From Thalassovita sp. (GTDB lineage: Bacteria > Bacteroidota > Bacteroidia > Cytophagales > Flammeovirgaceae), in the NCBI GenBank assembly GCA_002729595.1, contig PBYL01000272.1:1-32230 (forward strand): a DNA stretch of 32,230 nucleotides. The letters run 5' to 3'. A program made the position numbers and the translations under genes. A model generated the notes under the pieces. The model was not told the DNA's origin. It was given only the letters and a program-made list of their open reading frames with translations, and made no database searches. Below are positions 1 to 7,559 of this stretch, piece after piece; position 1 is the first letter of the stretch; each line of letters starts with the position of its first letter.

Positions 1-12
1 CTCTTCCGATCT
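1..12. other. Residual Illumina adapter sequence at contig edge
   Basis: The first 12 bases (CTCTTCCGATCT) are identical to the 3' end of the standard Illumina TruSeq adapter. Genomic sequence seems to begin at 13. The reading frame of the first gene runs through these bases, so its first few residues are not real. This implies that position 1 is an assembly end. Confidence 0.9.
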
Positions 13-13
13 A

Positions 14-1033
14 GAATATTATGACAAAACAGGTAACAATGAGGCTTCGGAGAGGTGGCAGGAGTTAATTCTTTCACTGGCCGATCGCTCGCAAATTAAA
101 AACAGGGTGAGTATGTTGCTTAATAAAAAGCCAGGCAAACCACTACAATCTTTCAAAAAAGTAGAGCTAGATATTAAAGAGCTAGATAAAAAACTGGTAA
201 AAATAAAAGGCAACCTGTATGCTTCAGCTTTTGAGGTGAATAACAAAGACTACTGGTTTTATCTGGACTACCTTTTTAAGAATGGCTATAAAGAATTGTA
301 TGAAAAATCGGCAACTGATCTTAAAAAGTATGATGAGCTAACAGCCACTTTGCTCTCTAACTTTCATTACTCACCAGAGAATTACGAGGCAGCACAAATC
401 TCTAAGTATCCTATGTCCAAAAACTTAGAATTCCCTGCCATGGATATGAGCCACGAAGCTGCCAAAGCTTATTGCGAATGGCTCACGGTGCAATACAATC
501 AGCAGAATAACAGAAAATACAAAAAAGTGCAGTTTAGGTTGCCAACTCAAAAAGAATGGACTATGGCTGCATTGGGTTCTAAAGATTTTACTTCGTGGAA
601 CTTAGAAGAAAATAGTATTAAAGCACTTAAAGATTTTGAGACCAACAAAAAAGTAGTGGCAACTTTTAATCTGGCTGAAAATACGGTGCTTTATCCTTGG
701 TGGCAGTGGGGTTTGGAGCATGGTCGATCAATTCAGAACCAAAAGGGCTGTTACCTCGCCAATGTAAAAGTACCAGAAGACATCACTTGCCCTGCCGGAA
801 TTAAAGGCGATGGTTTTACAATGTTGTCGCAAGTGGGCGCTTATTTTCCTAATGGTATGGGTTTGTTTGATGTAATAGGAAATGTGGGAGAAATGATTGA
901 TATTCCGAATAAAGCGATGGGCGGTAGTTGGAACCACACTGCCGAAAAATGTACCATTACCAGTGTTAATCCTTACGATGGTGCAGATTCAAGTGTTGGT
1001 TTTAGAATTTTTATGGAGGTAATAGAAGAATAA
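14..1033 (+). CDS. SUMF1/FGE-domain protein, 5'-truncated
   Basis: This is a formylglycine-generating-enzyme-like (SUMF1/EgtB/PvdO superfamily) protein whose start lies beyond the contig edge. The frame is open from the edge, so the in-frame GTG at 107 is not a convincing start. In the 339 visible residues the family marks are RLPTQKEW (about 175-182), YPWW, the block GLFDVIGNVGE (283-293), GGSW (303-306) and the closing GFR (329-331). Aerobic FGE uses two cysteines just after GGS[WY]. Here the first is His and only the second (Cys about 313) is kept, so sulfatase-activating activity is doubtful. Bacteroidota use many such domains structurally, for example GldK/GldJ-like proteins. The gene is followed directly by a sigma factor and is probably co-transcribed with it. 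The family call is firm; the role is unknown. Confidence 0.8.
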   Translation, partial: EYYDKTGNNEASERWQELILSLADRSQIKNRVSMLLNKKPGKPLQSFKKVELDIKELDKKLVKIKGNLYASAFEVNNKDYWFYLDYLFKNGYKELYEKSATDLKKYDELTATLLSNFHYSPENYEAAQISKYPMSKNLEFPAMDMSHEAAKAYCEWLTVQYNQQNNRKYKKVQFRLPTQKEWTMAALGSKDFTSWNLEENSIKALKDFETNKKVVATFNLAENTVLYPWWQWGLEHGRSIQNQKGCYLANVKVPEDITCPAGIKGDGFTMLSQVGAYFPNGMGLFDVIGNVGEMIDIPNKAMGGSWNHTAEKCTITSVNPYDGADSSVGFRIFMEVIEE

Positions 1034-1618
1034 TTGAGACTCTTTAAAAACTATAAGAAAAAGTCTGATGAGCAATTAATGCAACTTGTACAACAAGGTG
1101 ACAGTCAGGCTTTTTCTATTATTTACGACCGATATGCCCATCGGATGAAAGCCTTTTTTTACCGCATGCTCTGGTCTGATGACGCCAAGGCAGAAGACTA
1201 CGTACACGATCTGTTTGCCAGAATTATAGAAAGACCTGAGTTATACCAAAGTGGTTATCCATTGTTGCCGTGGTTATTTCGAATCGCCTCTAACATGTGT
1301 AAAAATGCTTATAGAAAAAGACAGTTTGAGGTGGAATACTTGCAACAGATTGAGAAAAATAAAATGCAATTATCTGCTGTAGAGCAAAAGATGGATGAGG
1401 AAATTTTGCTAGATAAACTACATCAGGTTTTAAAGAAACTGGGAGAAGATAAACAAGAATTGTTTTTACTGCGCTATCAACAACAGCTATCAACCAAAGA
1501 GCTGGCTAGTATCTACGAAACCTCAGAGGGAACTATTAAATCTCGCTTGTTTTATATTAGAAAAACTTTGCTCGACGTAATGGGTGAAGACAAAATTATT
1601 TGGGAAAATGGGAAATAA
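1034..1618 (+). CDS. RNA polymerase ECF-type sigma-70 factor
   Basis: This 194-residue protein has the two-domain layout of an ECF sigma factor. Region 2 begins around residue 12 (SDEQLMQLVQQGDSQAF) and includes AEDYVHDLFARI and PWLFRIASNMCKNAYRK. Region 4 covers about 130-185, with the helix-turn-helix LSTKELASIYETSEGTIKSRL. The only start that keeps region 2.1 whole is a TTG at 1034, immediately after the TAA of the SUMF1 gene and in the same frame; the first ATG (1079) would cut into region 2. Translation probably depends on coupling to the upstream gene. The next gene overlaps its 3' end and encodes a one-pass membrane protein that could be its anti-sigma factor. The family call is secure; the regulon is unknown. 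Confidence 0.9.
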   Translation: MRLFKNYKKKSDEQLMQLVQQGDSQAFSIIYDRYAHRMKAFFYRMLWSDDAKAEDYVHDLFARIIERPELYQSGYPLLPWLFRIASNMCKNAYRKRQFEVEYLQQIEKNKMQLSAVEQKMDEEILLDKLHQVLKKLGEDKQELFLLRYQQQLSTKELASIYETSEGTIKSRLFYIRKTLLDVMGEDKIIWENGK

Positions 1619-2159
1619 GTCAATTGAACTAATAGATCAGCTTTTAAAAACCAGAGATTTTAATGAGCTCAACGAGTTTGAAAAACTACTGGTAGAAGAG
1701 CATTTAGGTGGAGAACGCATCTATCAGAAATATAGAAGTCTAGTTTTGGCAAGTTCTACTGAATACGAAATGCCTGTTAGCAGCTCTGTAAAGCAATCTT
1801 TAATGGCTAAAATGACAAAGCAACACCAACCAGTTTGGGTAAAAGCTTTTAATTATAGATTGCCCGCTTATGCCAGTGCAGCAATAGCCGTTTTACTTAT
1901 GACGGTGATTTATTTAATGTTGCCCACCAAAGAGATTGTAGTTGAAAAAACGGTAGAAATTCCTGCCACTCCCATTACCGATACCGTATTTGTACAAGGA
2001 AAAACCGATACCATATTTGTTGAGCGAAAAGTAGAAGTACCTGTTTACATTACTGTAAATGAGCCAAAATCAGAACAAGAAGAAGTGAATAGTAGCTTTA
2101 CCGGAAAAACCCTAGCCGACCAGCAAGATATTAGGAGTTTGCTTGTGGGTTCGGAGTAA
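1608..2159 (+). CDS. Single-pass membrane protein, possible anti-sigma factor
   Basis: This encodes 183 residues from the ATG at 1608, which overlaps the sigma factor's stop by 11 bp; a GTG at 1584 would add eight residues. The N-terminal ~80 residues are soluble, charged and predicted helical (LIDQLLKTRDFNELNEFEKLL). One membrane segment follows at about 87-106 (YASAAIAVLLMTVIYLML). The rest is a Val/Thr/Pro-rich extracytoplasmic tail with repeated VEK/VER-TVEIP/KVEVP and TDTVFV/TDTIFV units. Overlap with an ECF sigma gene and this topology fit an anti-sigma factor, but no clear zinc-binding ASD motif (HxxxCxxC) is visible. The assignment is from context only. Confidence 0.6.
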   Translation: MGNKSIELIDQLLKTRDFNELNEFEKLLVEEHLGGERIYQKYRSLVLASSTEYEMPVSSSVKQSLMAKMTKQHQPVWVKAFNYRLPAYASAAIAVLLMTVIYLMLPTKEIVVEKTVEIPATPITDTVFVQGKTDTIFVERKVEVPVYITVNEPKSEQEEVNSSFTGKTLADQQDIRSLLVGSE

Positions 2160-2178
2160 ATTGTTTTGATAGTTTTTT

Positions 2179-2754
2179 TTAAGATAAATCACTAATTGGT
2201 GTTAAATGCATACCTTTTTTCTTTGCTGTTCTTATTAGTTCTAATAATATAGATATGATTTGATATTTCTTTTCAATCGGAATTTCTTCAAACAAGGAAT
2301 ATTCATTAACTCCAATTGTTGAGCCTTCAAATGGAACAGATATTTCTTCTTCTATAGCATACAAATGTGTAATGAACACTCCTATTCTTAAATTTTTATT
2401 CCATGGCTGAATAAATGCTGTAGCCCCCTCAAATTCTTTAATAAGTAAATTCCTATTTGACTTCCGAAGTTGAAAATAACCATCTGCGAAAAATTCCATT
2501 TCTTTGAGCTTGTTTACTTCATTCTCATCATACGGTTTATTTACTTTTAATTCAATTTGATTCCAGACCTTCTTTATCAAATGAACCAACTGACTGATAA
2601 AAACCAAACCTATAATTATAAAAACTATATATGCAAAAATTCTAAAAGTTAAAAATTGTTCTAGTTCTAAACTTTTAGACATAAACCTCATAATTGCAAT
2701 TGAGATAATATATAAACAGAACACAAGAGCTGTATTCTTAATAGCTGATTTCAT
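2179..2754 (-). CDS. Hypothetical two-TM membrane protein
   Basis: I do not recognise this 191-residue protein. The start is taken as the ATG at 2754; an in-frame TTG at 2763 would add three residues. Two hydrophobic segments lie near the N-terminus (about 7-24 and 35-58), followed by a charged soluble domain with Trp and aromatic residues (FADGYFQLRKSNRNLLIKEF, EEEISVPFEGSTIGVNEY). The gene is noticeably AT-rich compared with the CAZyme genes and is convergent with the sigma-factor operon, with only 19 bp between stops. It lies 39 bp downstream of another AT-rich unknown gene on the same strand, so the two may be co-transcribed. Confidence 0.65.
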   Translation of the reverse strand: MKSAIKNTALVFCLYIISIAIMRFMSKSLELEQFLTFRIFAYIVFIIIGLVFISQLVHLIKKVWNQIELKVNKPYDENEVNKLKEMEFFADGYFQLRKSNRNLLIKEFEGATAFIQPWNKNLRIGVFITHLYAIEEEISVPFEGSTIGVNEYSLFEEIPIEKKYQIISILLELIRTAKKKGMHLTPISDLS

Positions 2755-2793
2755 TATGAGCAATCTGTCTTATTTTATTATAGGCATGTTTGA

Positions 2794-3498
2794 TTACTTT
2801 AAACTTTTTTTGAATTCCATTTCTTCACTTTTCCAAGTATAACTAGCGGGATTCAAGTTTACTACATCAGTATATTCAATACTTTTTGCTATTTCTTCAA
2901 ACTTTGACTCAAATGAACTTTCTGAGGTGGTTATAAAAATCATATCAGAATTTATTACTCCAATTACTATTTTTCCATTTAGCTGTTCACTTAACGAAGT
3001 TATAAATCTACTATCAAGTAATATACCTCCAACGAAACCTTGTTTACTTGACACTTGAAACATAACATCATTTGTTTCAGGATCAGACATGCCATTAACA
3101 CTTACTTCATTATTACCAAAATTGACCATTGCCATCTCTTTAATTTGATCTTCAGAGATTCCATAAATTTCAAGATGGTCTTTAAATACATAGTCGATTC
3201 CAATTCTTCCATTAGGTTTTTGTATTCTTTTACAAATGAAAACTCCTATCTGATCTCCTAAAGGAAAGTTTACTACTTTATTAAAGTATAAATCTTCATC
3301 ATCATAGTTTCTTAAAATAGGAAAAAACAACAAACTATCGTCTTCTAGACTTAAGCTAACTTCACCATTAATATTTACTTGACTAAAGCCTTCTTCCTGC
3401 TTAACTTTTAACTTTTTCTTCTTATCCATTTTCTTTTGTGCATAACAATTTGAAAACACTAGAATGCAACCAATAATTATTAGATTTAAACACCTCAC
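2794..3498 (-). CDS. Secreted protein resembling the DUF1444/YtpQ fold
   Basis: This 234-residue protein starts at a GTG (3498); an in-frame stop lies just upstream and no ATG precedes the signal peptide. Residues 1-20 form a signal peptide (LIIIGCILVFSNCYA before QKK), with a possible but poor lipobox at FSNC. The mature part begins with a very basic stretch (KKMDKKKKLKVK). The remainder has the pattern I associate with DUF1444 (YtpQ): a central block with ISEDQIKEMAMVNF, a segment with GGILLDSRF, then LNGKIVIGVINSDMIFI and a C-terminal YTWKSEEMEF. That match is by eye and tentative. The gene is AT-rich like its neighbour downstream. Function unknown. Confidence 0.6.
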   Translation of the reverse strand: MRCLNLIIIGCILVFSNCYAQKKMDKKKKLKVKQEEGFSQVNINGEVSLSLEDDSLLFFPILRNYDDEDLYFNKVVNFPLGDQIGVFICKRIQKPNGRIGIDYVFKDHLEIYGISEDQIKEMAMVNFGNNEVSVNGMSDPETNDVMFQVSSKQGFVGGILLDSRFITSLSEQLNGKIVIGVINSDMIFITTSESSFESKFEEIAKSIEYTDVVNLNPASYTWKSEEMEFKKSLK

Positions 3499-3634
3499 TT
3501 TAGCTTATTTTTAAATCAATACTAGAATTTTTATAAAAAAACCAAGATCAAATGTAACAAAAAATAGCTAACTGAAATTTTTATACACAAAAGGTTAATT
3601 CTTTTTAACAATCAAAAAATCTGAAAAAATCAAC

Positions 3635-4639
3635 TCAATCCTTCTCATTTTGCATAAAGTCTGGGAAGCCGCTTGGTGTCCAGTTTACTACTCTGGCGCG
3701 GGTTGCTCGGTTAGGATCAGATAGCTCATGCCCTGGAATTTCTTTATAATCGCGATCGTGGTAGATCATAATTACAGTTTCTCCATCTTCGGCGGTGGTA
3801 AAAGAGTTATGCCCTGGCCCATATCTTTTTACATCTTCATTGGTATAGAAAACAGGGCTCGGAGATTTATTCCAATTTTTAGCATCTAACAAATCGGTGT
3901 TTTCATCTATCCAAAGTAAACCCATGCAATAGTTGTGGTTGGTTGCACTTGCCGAATAGCTTACAAATATTTTCCCATTTCTTTTAATTACCGCAGGGCC
4001 TTCATTCACATTGTATTTCATTCGCTCCCAGCTAAACTCCGGCTCGGTTATCACTACTTCAGGGCCAGTGAGGGTTTTAAAGTCTTTCATCTCAGACAAG
4101 ACCAATGCAGTTCCGTGATCTCCCCCTCTTACATTTTGTGCCCAGATTAAATATCTTTTACCGTTGTGTTCAAATGTGGTAGCATCTAAAGAAAAAGAAT
4201 CTATATCAGAAACAATTCTGCCTTCTTCTTTCCACTCTCCTTCCATTGGGTTATCTGATGAGTTTGATAATACCCACATTCTAATATTCCAGATATTTTC
4301 TACCTCACCAGCCGCAAAATAGATATACCATTTACCATCTATTCTATGCAGTTCTGGCGCCCAAATGTGATGTCCCATCACTCCTTTCTCATGCTTAGTC
4401 CAAACTACTTTTTCCTGAGCCTCTTTTAAACCATTAATACTTTTCGATTTTCTAATTACAATACGGTCGTATTCTGGAACTGTAGCGATAAGATAATAGG
4501 TACCGTCTTCTGCTTTGTGCACCCAAGGATCAGCTCTTTTTTCTGCAATAGGGTTATCAAATTCTATGTTTTGTGAAAAAACTTGTATCTGAAATACAAA
4601 TACCACTGCTAAAAGCACACTTATCTTCAATAATTTCAT
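3635..4639 (-). CDS. Secreted glycoside hydrolase family 43 enzyme
   Basis: This is a GH43 five-bladed beta-propeller hydrolase, a family acting mainly on arabinose- or xylose-containing glycans. The ATG at 4639 is preferred because it places a clean signal peptide first (LLAVVFVFQIQVFSQ), giving 334 residues; an upstream ATG at 4684 would bury it. Probable catalytic residues are the base Asp37 in RADPWV, the pKa-tuning Asp152 in SLDATTFEHNGK and the general acid Glu213 in NEGPAVI. WAPELH (93-98) and YGPGHNSFT near the C-terminus also fit the family. It is of normal single-domain length with no carbohydrate-binding module. The promoter region carries a perfect palindrome. Substrate cannot be read from sequence; an exo-acting arabinofuranosidase-like role is the best guess. 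Confidence 0.85.
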   Translation of the reverse strand: MKLLKISVLLAVVFVFQIQVFSQNIEFDNPIAEKRADPWVHKAEDGTYYLIATVPEYDRIVIRKSKSINGLKEAQEKVVWTKHEKGVMGHHIWAPELHRIDGKWYIYFAAGEVENIWNIRMWVLSNSSDNPMEGEWKEEGRIVSDIDSFSLDATTFEHNGKRYLIWAQNVRGGDHGTALVLSEMKDFKTLTGPEVVITEPEFSWERMKYNVNEGPAVIKRNGKIFVSYSASATNHNYCMGLLWIDENTDLLDAKNWNKSPSPVFYTNEDVKRYGPGHNSFTTAEDGETVIMIYHDRDYKEIPGHELSDPNRATRARVVNWTPSGFPDFMQNEKD

Positions 4640-4665
4640 TCTATAGCTAATTTTTTTGATGCCAG

Positions 4666-4705
4666 TAAATATACCTAGTATCATTAATTGACAATAATTA
4701 ATGAT
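4666..4705 (-). promoter_or_regulatory. Promoter with perfect palindromic operator upstream of GH43
   Basis: A perfect inverted repeat has 10-bp arms, ATCATTAATT at 4680-4689 and AATTAATGAT at 4696-4705, with a 6-bp spacer. On the minus strand a TTG (4694-4692) in the spacer lies 18 bp before TATATTTA (4673-4666), one base off the Bacteroidota -7 consensus TAnnTTTG. Transcription would begin about 20 bases before the GH43 ATG. The palindrome overlaps the -33 region, as expected for a repressor or activator site. Confidence 0.5.
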
Positions 4706-4748
4706 GCTTATTTTAGCAGATTATCGGCTATAGATTGTTAGTTTTTGC

Positions 4749-5762
4749 TTATTTAGTATCAACTAAAGAAAAGTACTGAGGTATTAAGTTTTTGATTTTA
4801 TTGAGTGTATCGATAACAGAAAGCTCACTCATTCCTCCTGCCGCGTTTGCATGTCCACCACCATCAAAGTGATCGGCAGCCAATACATTTACCGGATTTT
4901 CTTTCCCCTTAGATCGGAATGATATTTTAATTTTTCCATCTCGCTCTGTAAAAACAATCGCTGCTACCATCCCTTTAATAGACAATGCTTGATTAGCCAA
5001 ACCGTCAGTATCGCCTTTTACATATTTGTACTTGGCTAGCTCTTCTTTATTCAAAGAAACAATTGCTACTTGATAGGCTTCTACAATTTCTAACTTTTCA
5101 CTCATCGCATAACCTTGCAGGCGTAAGCGGCTTGCAGTATTACTATCGTTGAGCAATTCGTGAACTGTATGATGCTTTACACCAGCAGCTAATAGTTTCG
5201 CCAGAATCTCATGCGTACGCGGACTTACAGCAGGAAATCTGAAACTTCCTGTATCCGTCAAAATACCTAAGTACAAAGGTGTGCCTATTTTTTCGTCGAG
5301 TAAATCGCTGTGTCCAGACTGTTCAATCAACTCTACAATCAATTCTGAAGTGGAAGCTACTGTAGGTTCAGAAACCATTATATCTGGAAATGACTGTGGG
5401 TTGAGGTGATGATCGATCATTATTTTTTTGCAAGTAGCTGATTCTAACAAAACTTGCATATCTGGCCCTATTCGATCGGTACCGTTATAATCTAAACAAA
5501 AAATTAAATCTGCTTCTTTAAAACAAGCAGTCACTTTATCTGGCTCATCGCTCATAAGCACTATGGAAGACGTATCTAACCAGTACATATAATCTGGTGC
5601 AGCATCTGGATGGCAGACTACAGCCTTTTTGCCCAGCTTTTCTATAAAATGTAATAAACCCAGTGAAGAACCAACTGAATCGCCATCGGCAGATTTATGA
5701 GAAGTAATAACTATATGAGAAGCAGCCAGAATTTCGGCCTCAATGTCTTTGAAAATATTCAT
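4749..5762 (-). CDS. nrnA: DHH-family oligoribonuclease / pAp phosphatase (NrnA-like)
   Basis: A 337-residue DHH-DHHA1 phosphoesterase, the family that degrades nanoRNAs and dephosphorylates 3'-phosphoadenosine 5'-phosphate in the cytoplasm of bacteria lacking Orn. Motif I is HKSADGDSVGSS (22-33), motif II LDYNGTDRIG, motif III the DHH triad in MIDHHLNPQ, and motif IV GILTDTGSFRF. The C-terminal DHHA1 domain ends with FDGGGHANAAG, the substrate-binding glycine loop. All metal-binding positions look intact and the length is normal. The gene stands on its own: the GH43 gene downstream is separated by its own promoter. A c-di-NMP phosphodiesterase of the same family cannot be excluded, but there are no PAS/GGDEF domains. 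Confidence 0.88.
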   Translation of the reverse strand: MNIFKDIEAEILAASHIVITSHKSADGDSVGSSLGLLHFIEKLGKKAVVCHPDAAPDYMYWLDTSSIVLMSDEPDKVTACFKEADLIFCLDYNGTDRIGPDMQVLLESATCKKIMIDHHLNPQSFPDIMVSEPTVASTSELIVELIEQSGHSDLLDEKIGTPLYLGILTDTGSFRFPAVSPRTHEILAKLLAAGVKHHTVHELLNDSNTASRLRLQGYAMSEKLEIVEAYQVAIVSLNKEELAKYKYVKGDTDGLANQALSIKGMVAAIVFTERDGKIKISFRSKGKENPVNVLAADHFDGGGHANAAGGMSELSVIDTLNKIKNLIPQYFSLVDTK

Positions 5763-5925
5763 TTATCAGGTTTCGATTTCCACAGCTCCAAAGCCCAATT
5801 AGCCAATATTTCGAAGCTGAAAATTTTAAATAAATACGAAGCTAATCATTTTTTATCCTCTTACCGTATCTACTGCTTTTTATTCCGATAAATGAGAAAT
5901 ACTAAGTTGTTTTTAAACTATCAAC

Positions 5926-6549
5926 TCAGCGGTCTTGTAAACCTTTTCCTTCAAATATTTTAGCTGCACATTTTTCTATGCGTGAAACTCTGGTTTTAGC
6001 TTGCTTGGGTTGGGTAAAATATAGAATATATCCTCTTTGGCGACCAGGTGTGAGTGCTTCAAATGCTTTTTTTAGCTCAGGGTCTTCATTTAATTTATCT
6101 TGCAACTCTTCTGGATATTCGATTTCGCTTTTCTCTTTAAAGTCTACTGTCAAACCTGCTTTTTCTATTTCAATAGCTTCGAGAATATAATTCTTTATGG
6201 TTTCCTCTAAATCAATTACTTGCTGAACTTTGGTAAATTTTATTAGCCTAGCCGCTTGTGTATTTTCACCGGGTTTTTCTAGAATACTATTAGCGTCTTT
6301 TAGCAAAGCTCCCTTAAAAAAACTGATGGAGCAGTATTCTTTAAATGCACTTAAAATCAATACATTTTTACTTTGAAAGGTGTAGCAAGGCACTCCCCAT
6401 TTCAATTCTTCGGTAAGGCTGCAACTCAGAATAATAGTTCTTAAATGCTCCATCTCTTCTTGCCAATTATGCACTTTACAATCAGGGGTGCCACCAAGTG
6501 GGCAACGACCGCAACCTACCGCAAAATAAGAATCGACTTTAGGGTTCAT
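5926..6549 (-). CDS. YdeI/OmdA-family (DUF1801) protein with Cys-rich insert
   Basis: A 207-residue cytoplasmic protein of the YdeI family: an N-terminal DUF1801-like part (ELKWGVPCYTF, ALLKDANSIL) and a C-terminal OmdA-like part ending in LTPGRQRGYILYFTQPKQAKTRVSRIEKC. It is a close paralogue of the gene 29 bp upstream on the same strand. It differs by a short N-terminal insert, VGCGRCPLGGTPDCKVHNW (12-30), with three Cys and one His that could form a zinc- or metal-binding knuckle; the paralogue has only FEKASKW there. It is the last gene of the ArsR-controlled operon. The family's biochemical function is not well defined. Confidence 0.8.
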   Translation of the reverse strand: MNPKVDSYFAVGCGRCPLGGTPDCKVHNWQEEMEHLRTIILSCSLTEELKWGVPCYTFQSKNVLILSAFKEYCSISFFKGALLKDANSILEKPGENTQAARLIKFTKVQQVIDLEETIKNYILEAIEIEKAGLTVDFKEKSEIEYPEELQDKLNEDPELKKAFEALTPGRQRGYILYFTQPKQAKTRVSRIEKCAAKIFEGKGLQDR

Positions 6550-6578
6550 GTTTTTACCTTAGTTATCTGTGAGTTGAT

Positions 6579-7160
6579 TTATTTATCATTTAAACCTTTG
6601 CCATCGAGAATTTGTGAGATGCACTTTTCAATTCTAGACTCTCTGGTTTTAGCTTGCTTTGGCTGAGAAAAATGAAGCAAATAGCCTCTTTGGCGACCCG
6701 GAGTTAATGCATCAAAAGCAGATTTTATATTCGGGTTATCATCTAACACACTTTGAAACTCTTCTGGAACTGTATACTCAGCAGTCTTTTTCAACTCTAC
6801 TTTTAATCCTGCTTTTTCTACTTGTACCGCTTCTTTAATATAAGCTTTTATCGTTTCTTCCAGATCAATTATTTCTAACACATTGCTAAAGCGTATTTGT
6901 CGGGCAGCTTGCACATTTTCGGTTTGTTGTATTAAAATACCATCCGCATCTTTTAGCAATGCACCTTTGTGAAACAGCAAAGCACAATACTCTTTAAAAC
7001 CATGAATAAGCACCACATTATTATCTTGAACAGTATAGCACGGAACTCCCCACTTTAATTCTTCAACCAAGCCGCAGTCTAACACAATTGTTCGCAACTT
7101 TTCATATGCCTCTTGCCATTTAGAAGCTTTTTCGAAAAAGAAATCTACTTTTGGATTCAT
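6579..7160 (-). CDS. YdeI/OmdA-family (DUF1801) protein
   Basis: A 193-residue paralogue of the next gene downstream, sharing nearly every motif: ELKWGVPCYT, FKEYCALLFHKGALLKDADGIL, IDLEETIKAYIKEA, and the C-terminal LTPGRQRGYLLHFSQPKQAK. It lacks the Cys-rich insert. It starts at an ATG eight bases after the DoxX gene's stop, so it is translated from the same operon. The duplication looks old, since the copies differ throughout yet keep the same length outside the insert. No enzymatic motif is visible. Confidence 0.82.
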   Translation of the reverse strand: MNPKVDFFFEKASKWQEAYEKLRTIVLDCGLVEELKWGVPCYTVQDNNVVLIHGFKEYCALLFHKGALLKDADGILIQQTENVQAARQIRFSNVLEIIDLEETIKAYIKEAVQVEKAGLKVELKKTAEYTVPEEFQSVLDDNPNIKSAFDALTPGRQRGYLLHFSQPKQAKTRESRIEKCISQILDGKGLNDK

Positions 7161-7168
7161 AGCTAAAT

Positions 7169-7552
7169 TTATTGATTAAGTGGAATAATTTTTCTTTCTA
7201 CTGGTCTAAAATACCAAGACAATACCGTAAGAATTAATAAAAGCAATGGACCGAATAAAGTACTGAGGGCATCTCCACTGGCTAAATGTGAAATTACAGC
7301 ACCAGACATCGCAAAGAAAAAACCTGCATAAGCCCACTCTTTTAGCAAAGTAAATCTAGGCAGCAATACAGCTATTACTCCCAATAGTTTCCACACACCC
7401 AATATAGTGAGTAAGTAAAGCGGATAACCTAGTTGTGTAAAGTTATTCACTTCTTCGTCCATCTTAATCAATTGCACAATTCCTGTAGAAACCATGCCCA
7501 ATGCCAGCCATGCGGTAGCTACCCAATAGATAATTTTGTTTCGCTTTGCCAT
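7169..7552 (-). CDS. DoxX-like inner-membrane protein
   Basis: A 127-residue protein with four predicted membrane helices (about 8-27, 43-63, 72-92, 97-115) and the DoxX-type pattern IIYWVATAWLALGMVSTGIVQL with a Gly-rich second helix (LTILGVWKLLGVIAVLLP). It lies eight bases downstream of the AHSA1 gene and is part of the ArsR operon. DoxX-family proteins are often found beside AHSA1/SRPBCC and ArsR genes in Bacteroidota; their role is poorly known (redox or quinone-linked functions have been proposed for some). Confidence 0.82.
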   Translation of the reverse strand: MAKRNKIIYWVATAWLALGMVSTGIVQLIKMDEEVNNFTQLGYPLYLLTILGVWKLLGVIAVLLPRFTLLKEWAYAGFFFAMSGAVISHLASGDALSTLFGPLLLLILTVLSWYFRPVERKIIPLNQ

Positions 7553-7559
7553 TGATCTA

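Noticed and set aside
4749-5762. c-di-AMP phosphodiesterase (GdpP-like) instead of NrnA
   Set aside because: There are no membrane helices, PAS or GGDEF domains ahead of the DHH domain, and the length fits NrnA.
5697-5891. 64-codon plus-strand ORF at the start of nrnA
   Set aside because: It overlaps the nrnA start in antisense and shows no recognisable motif or start context.
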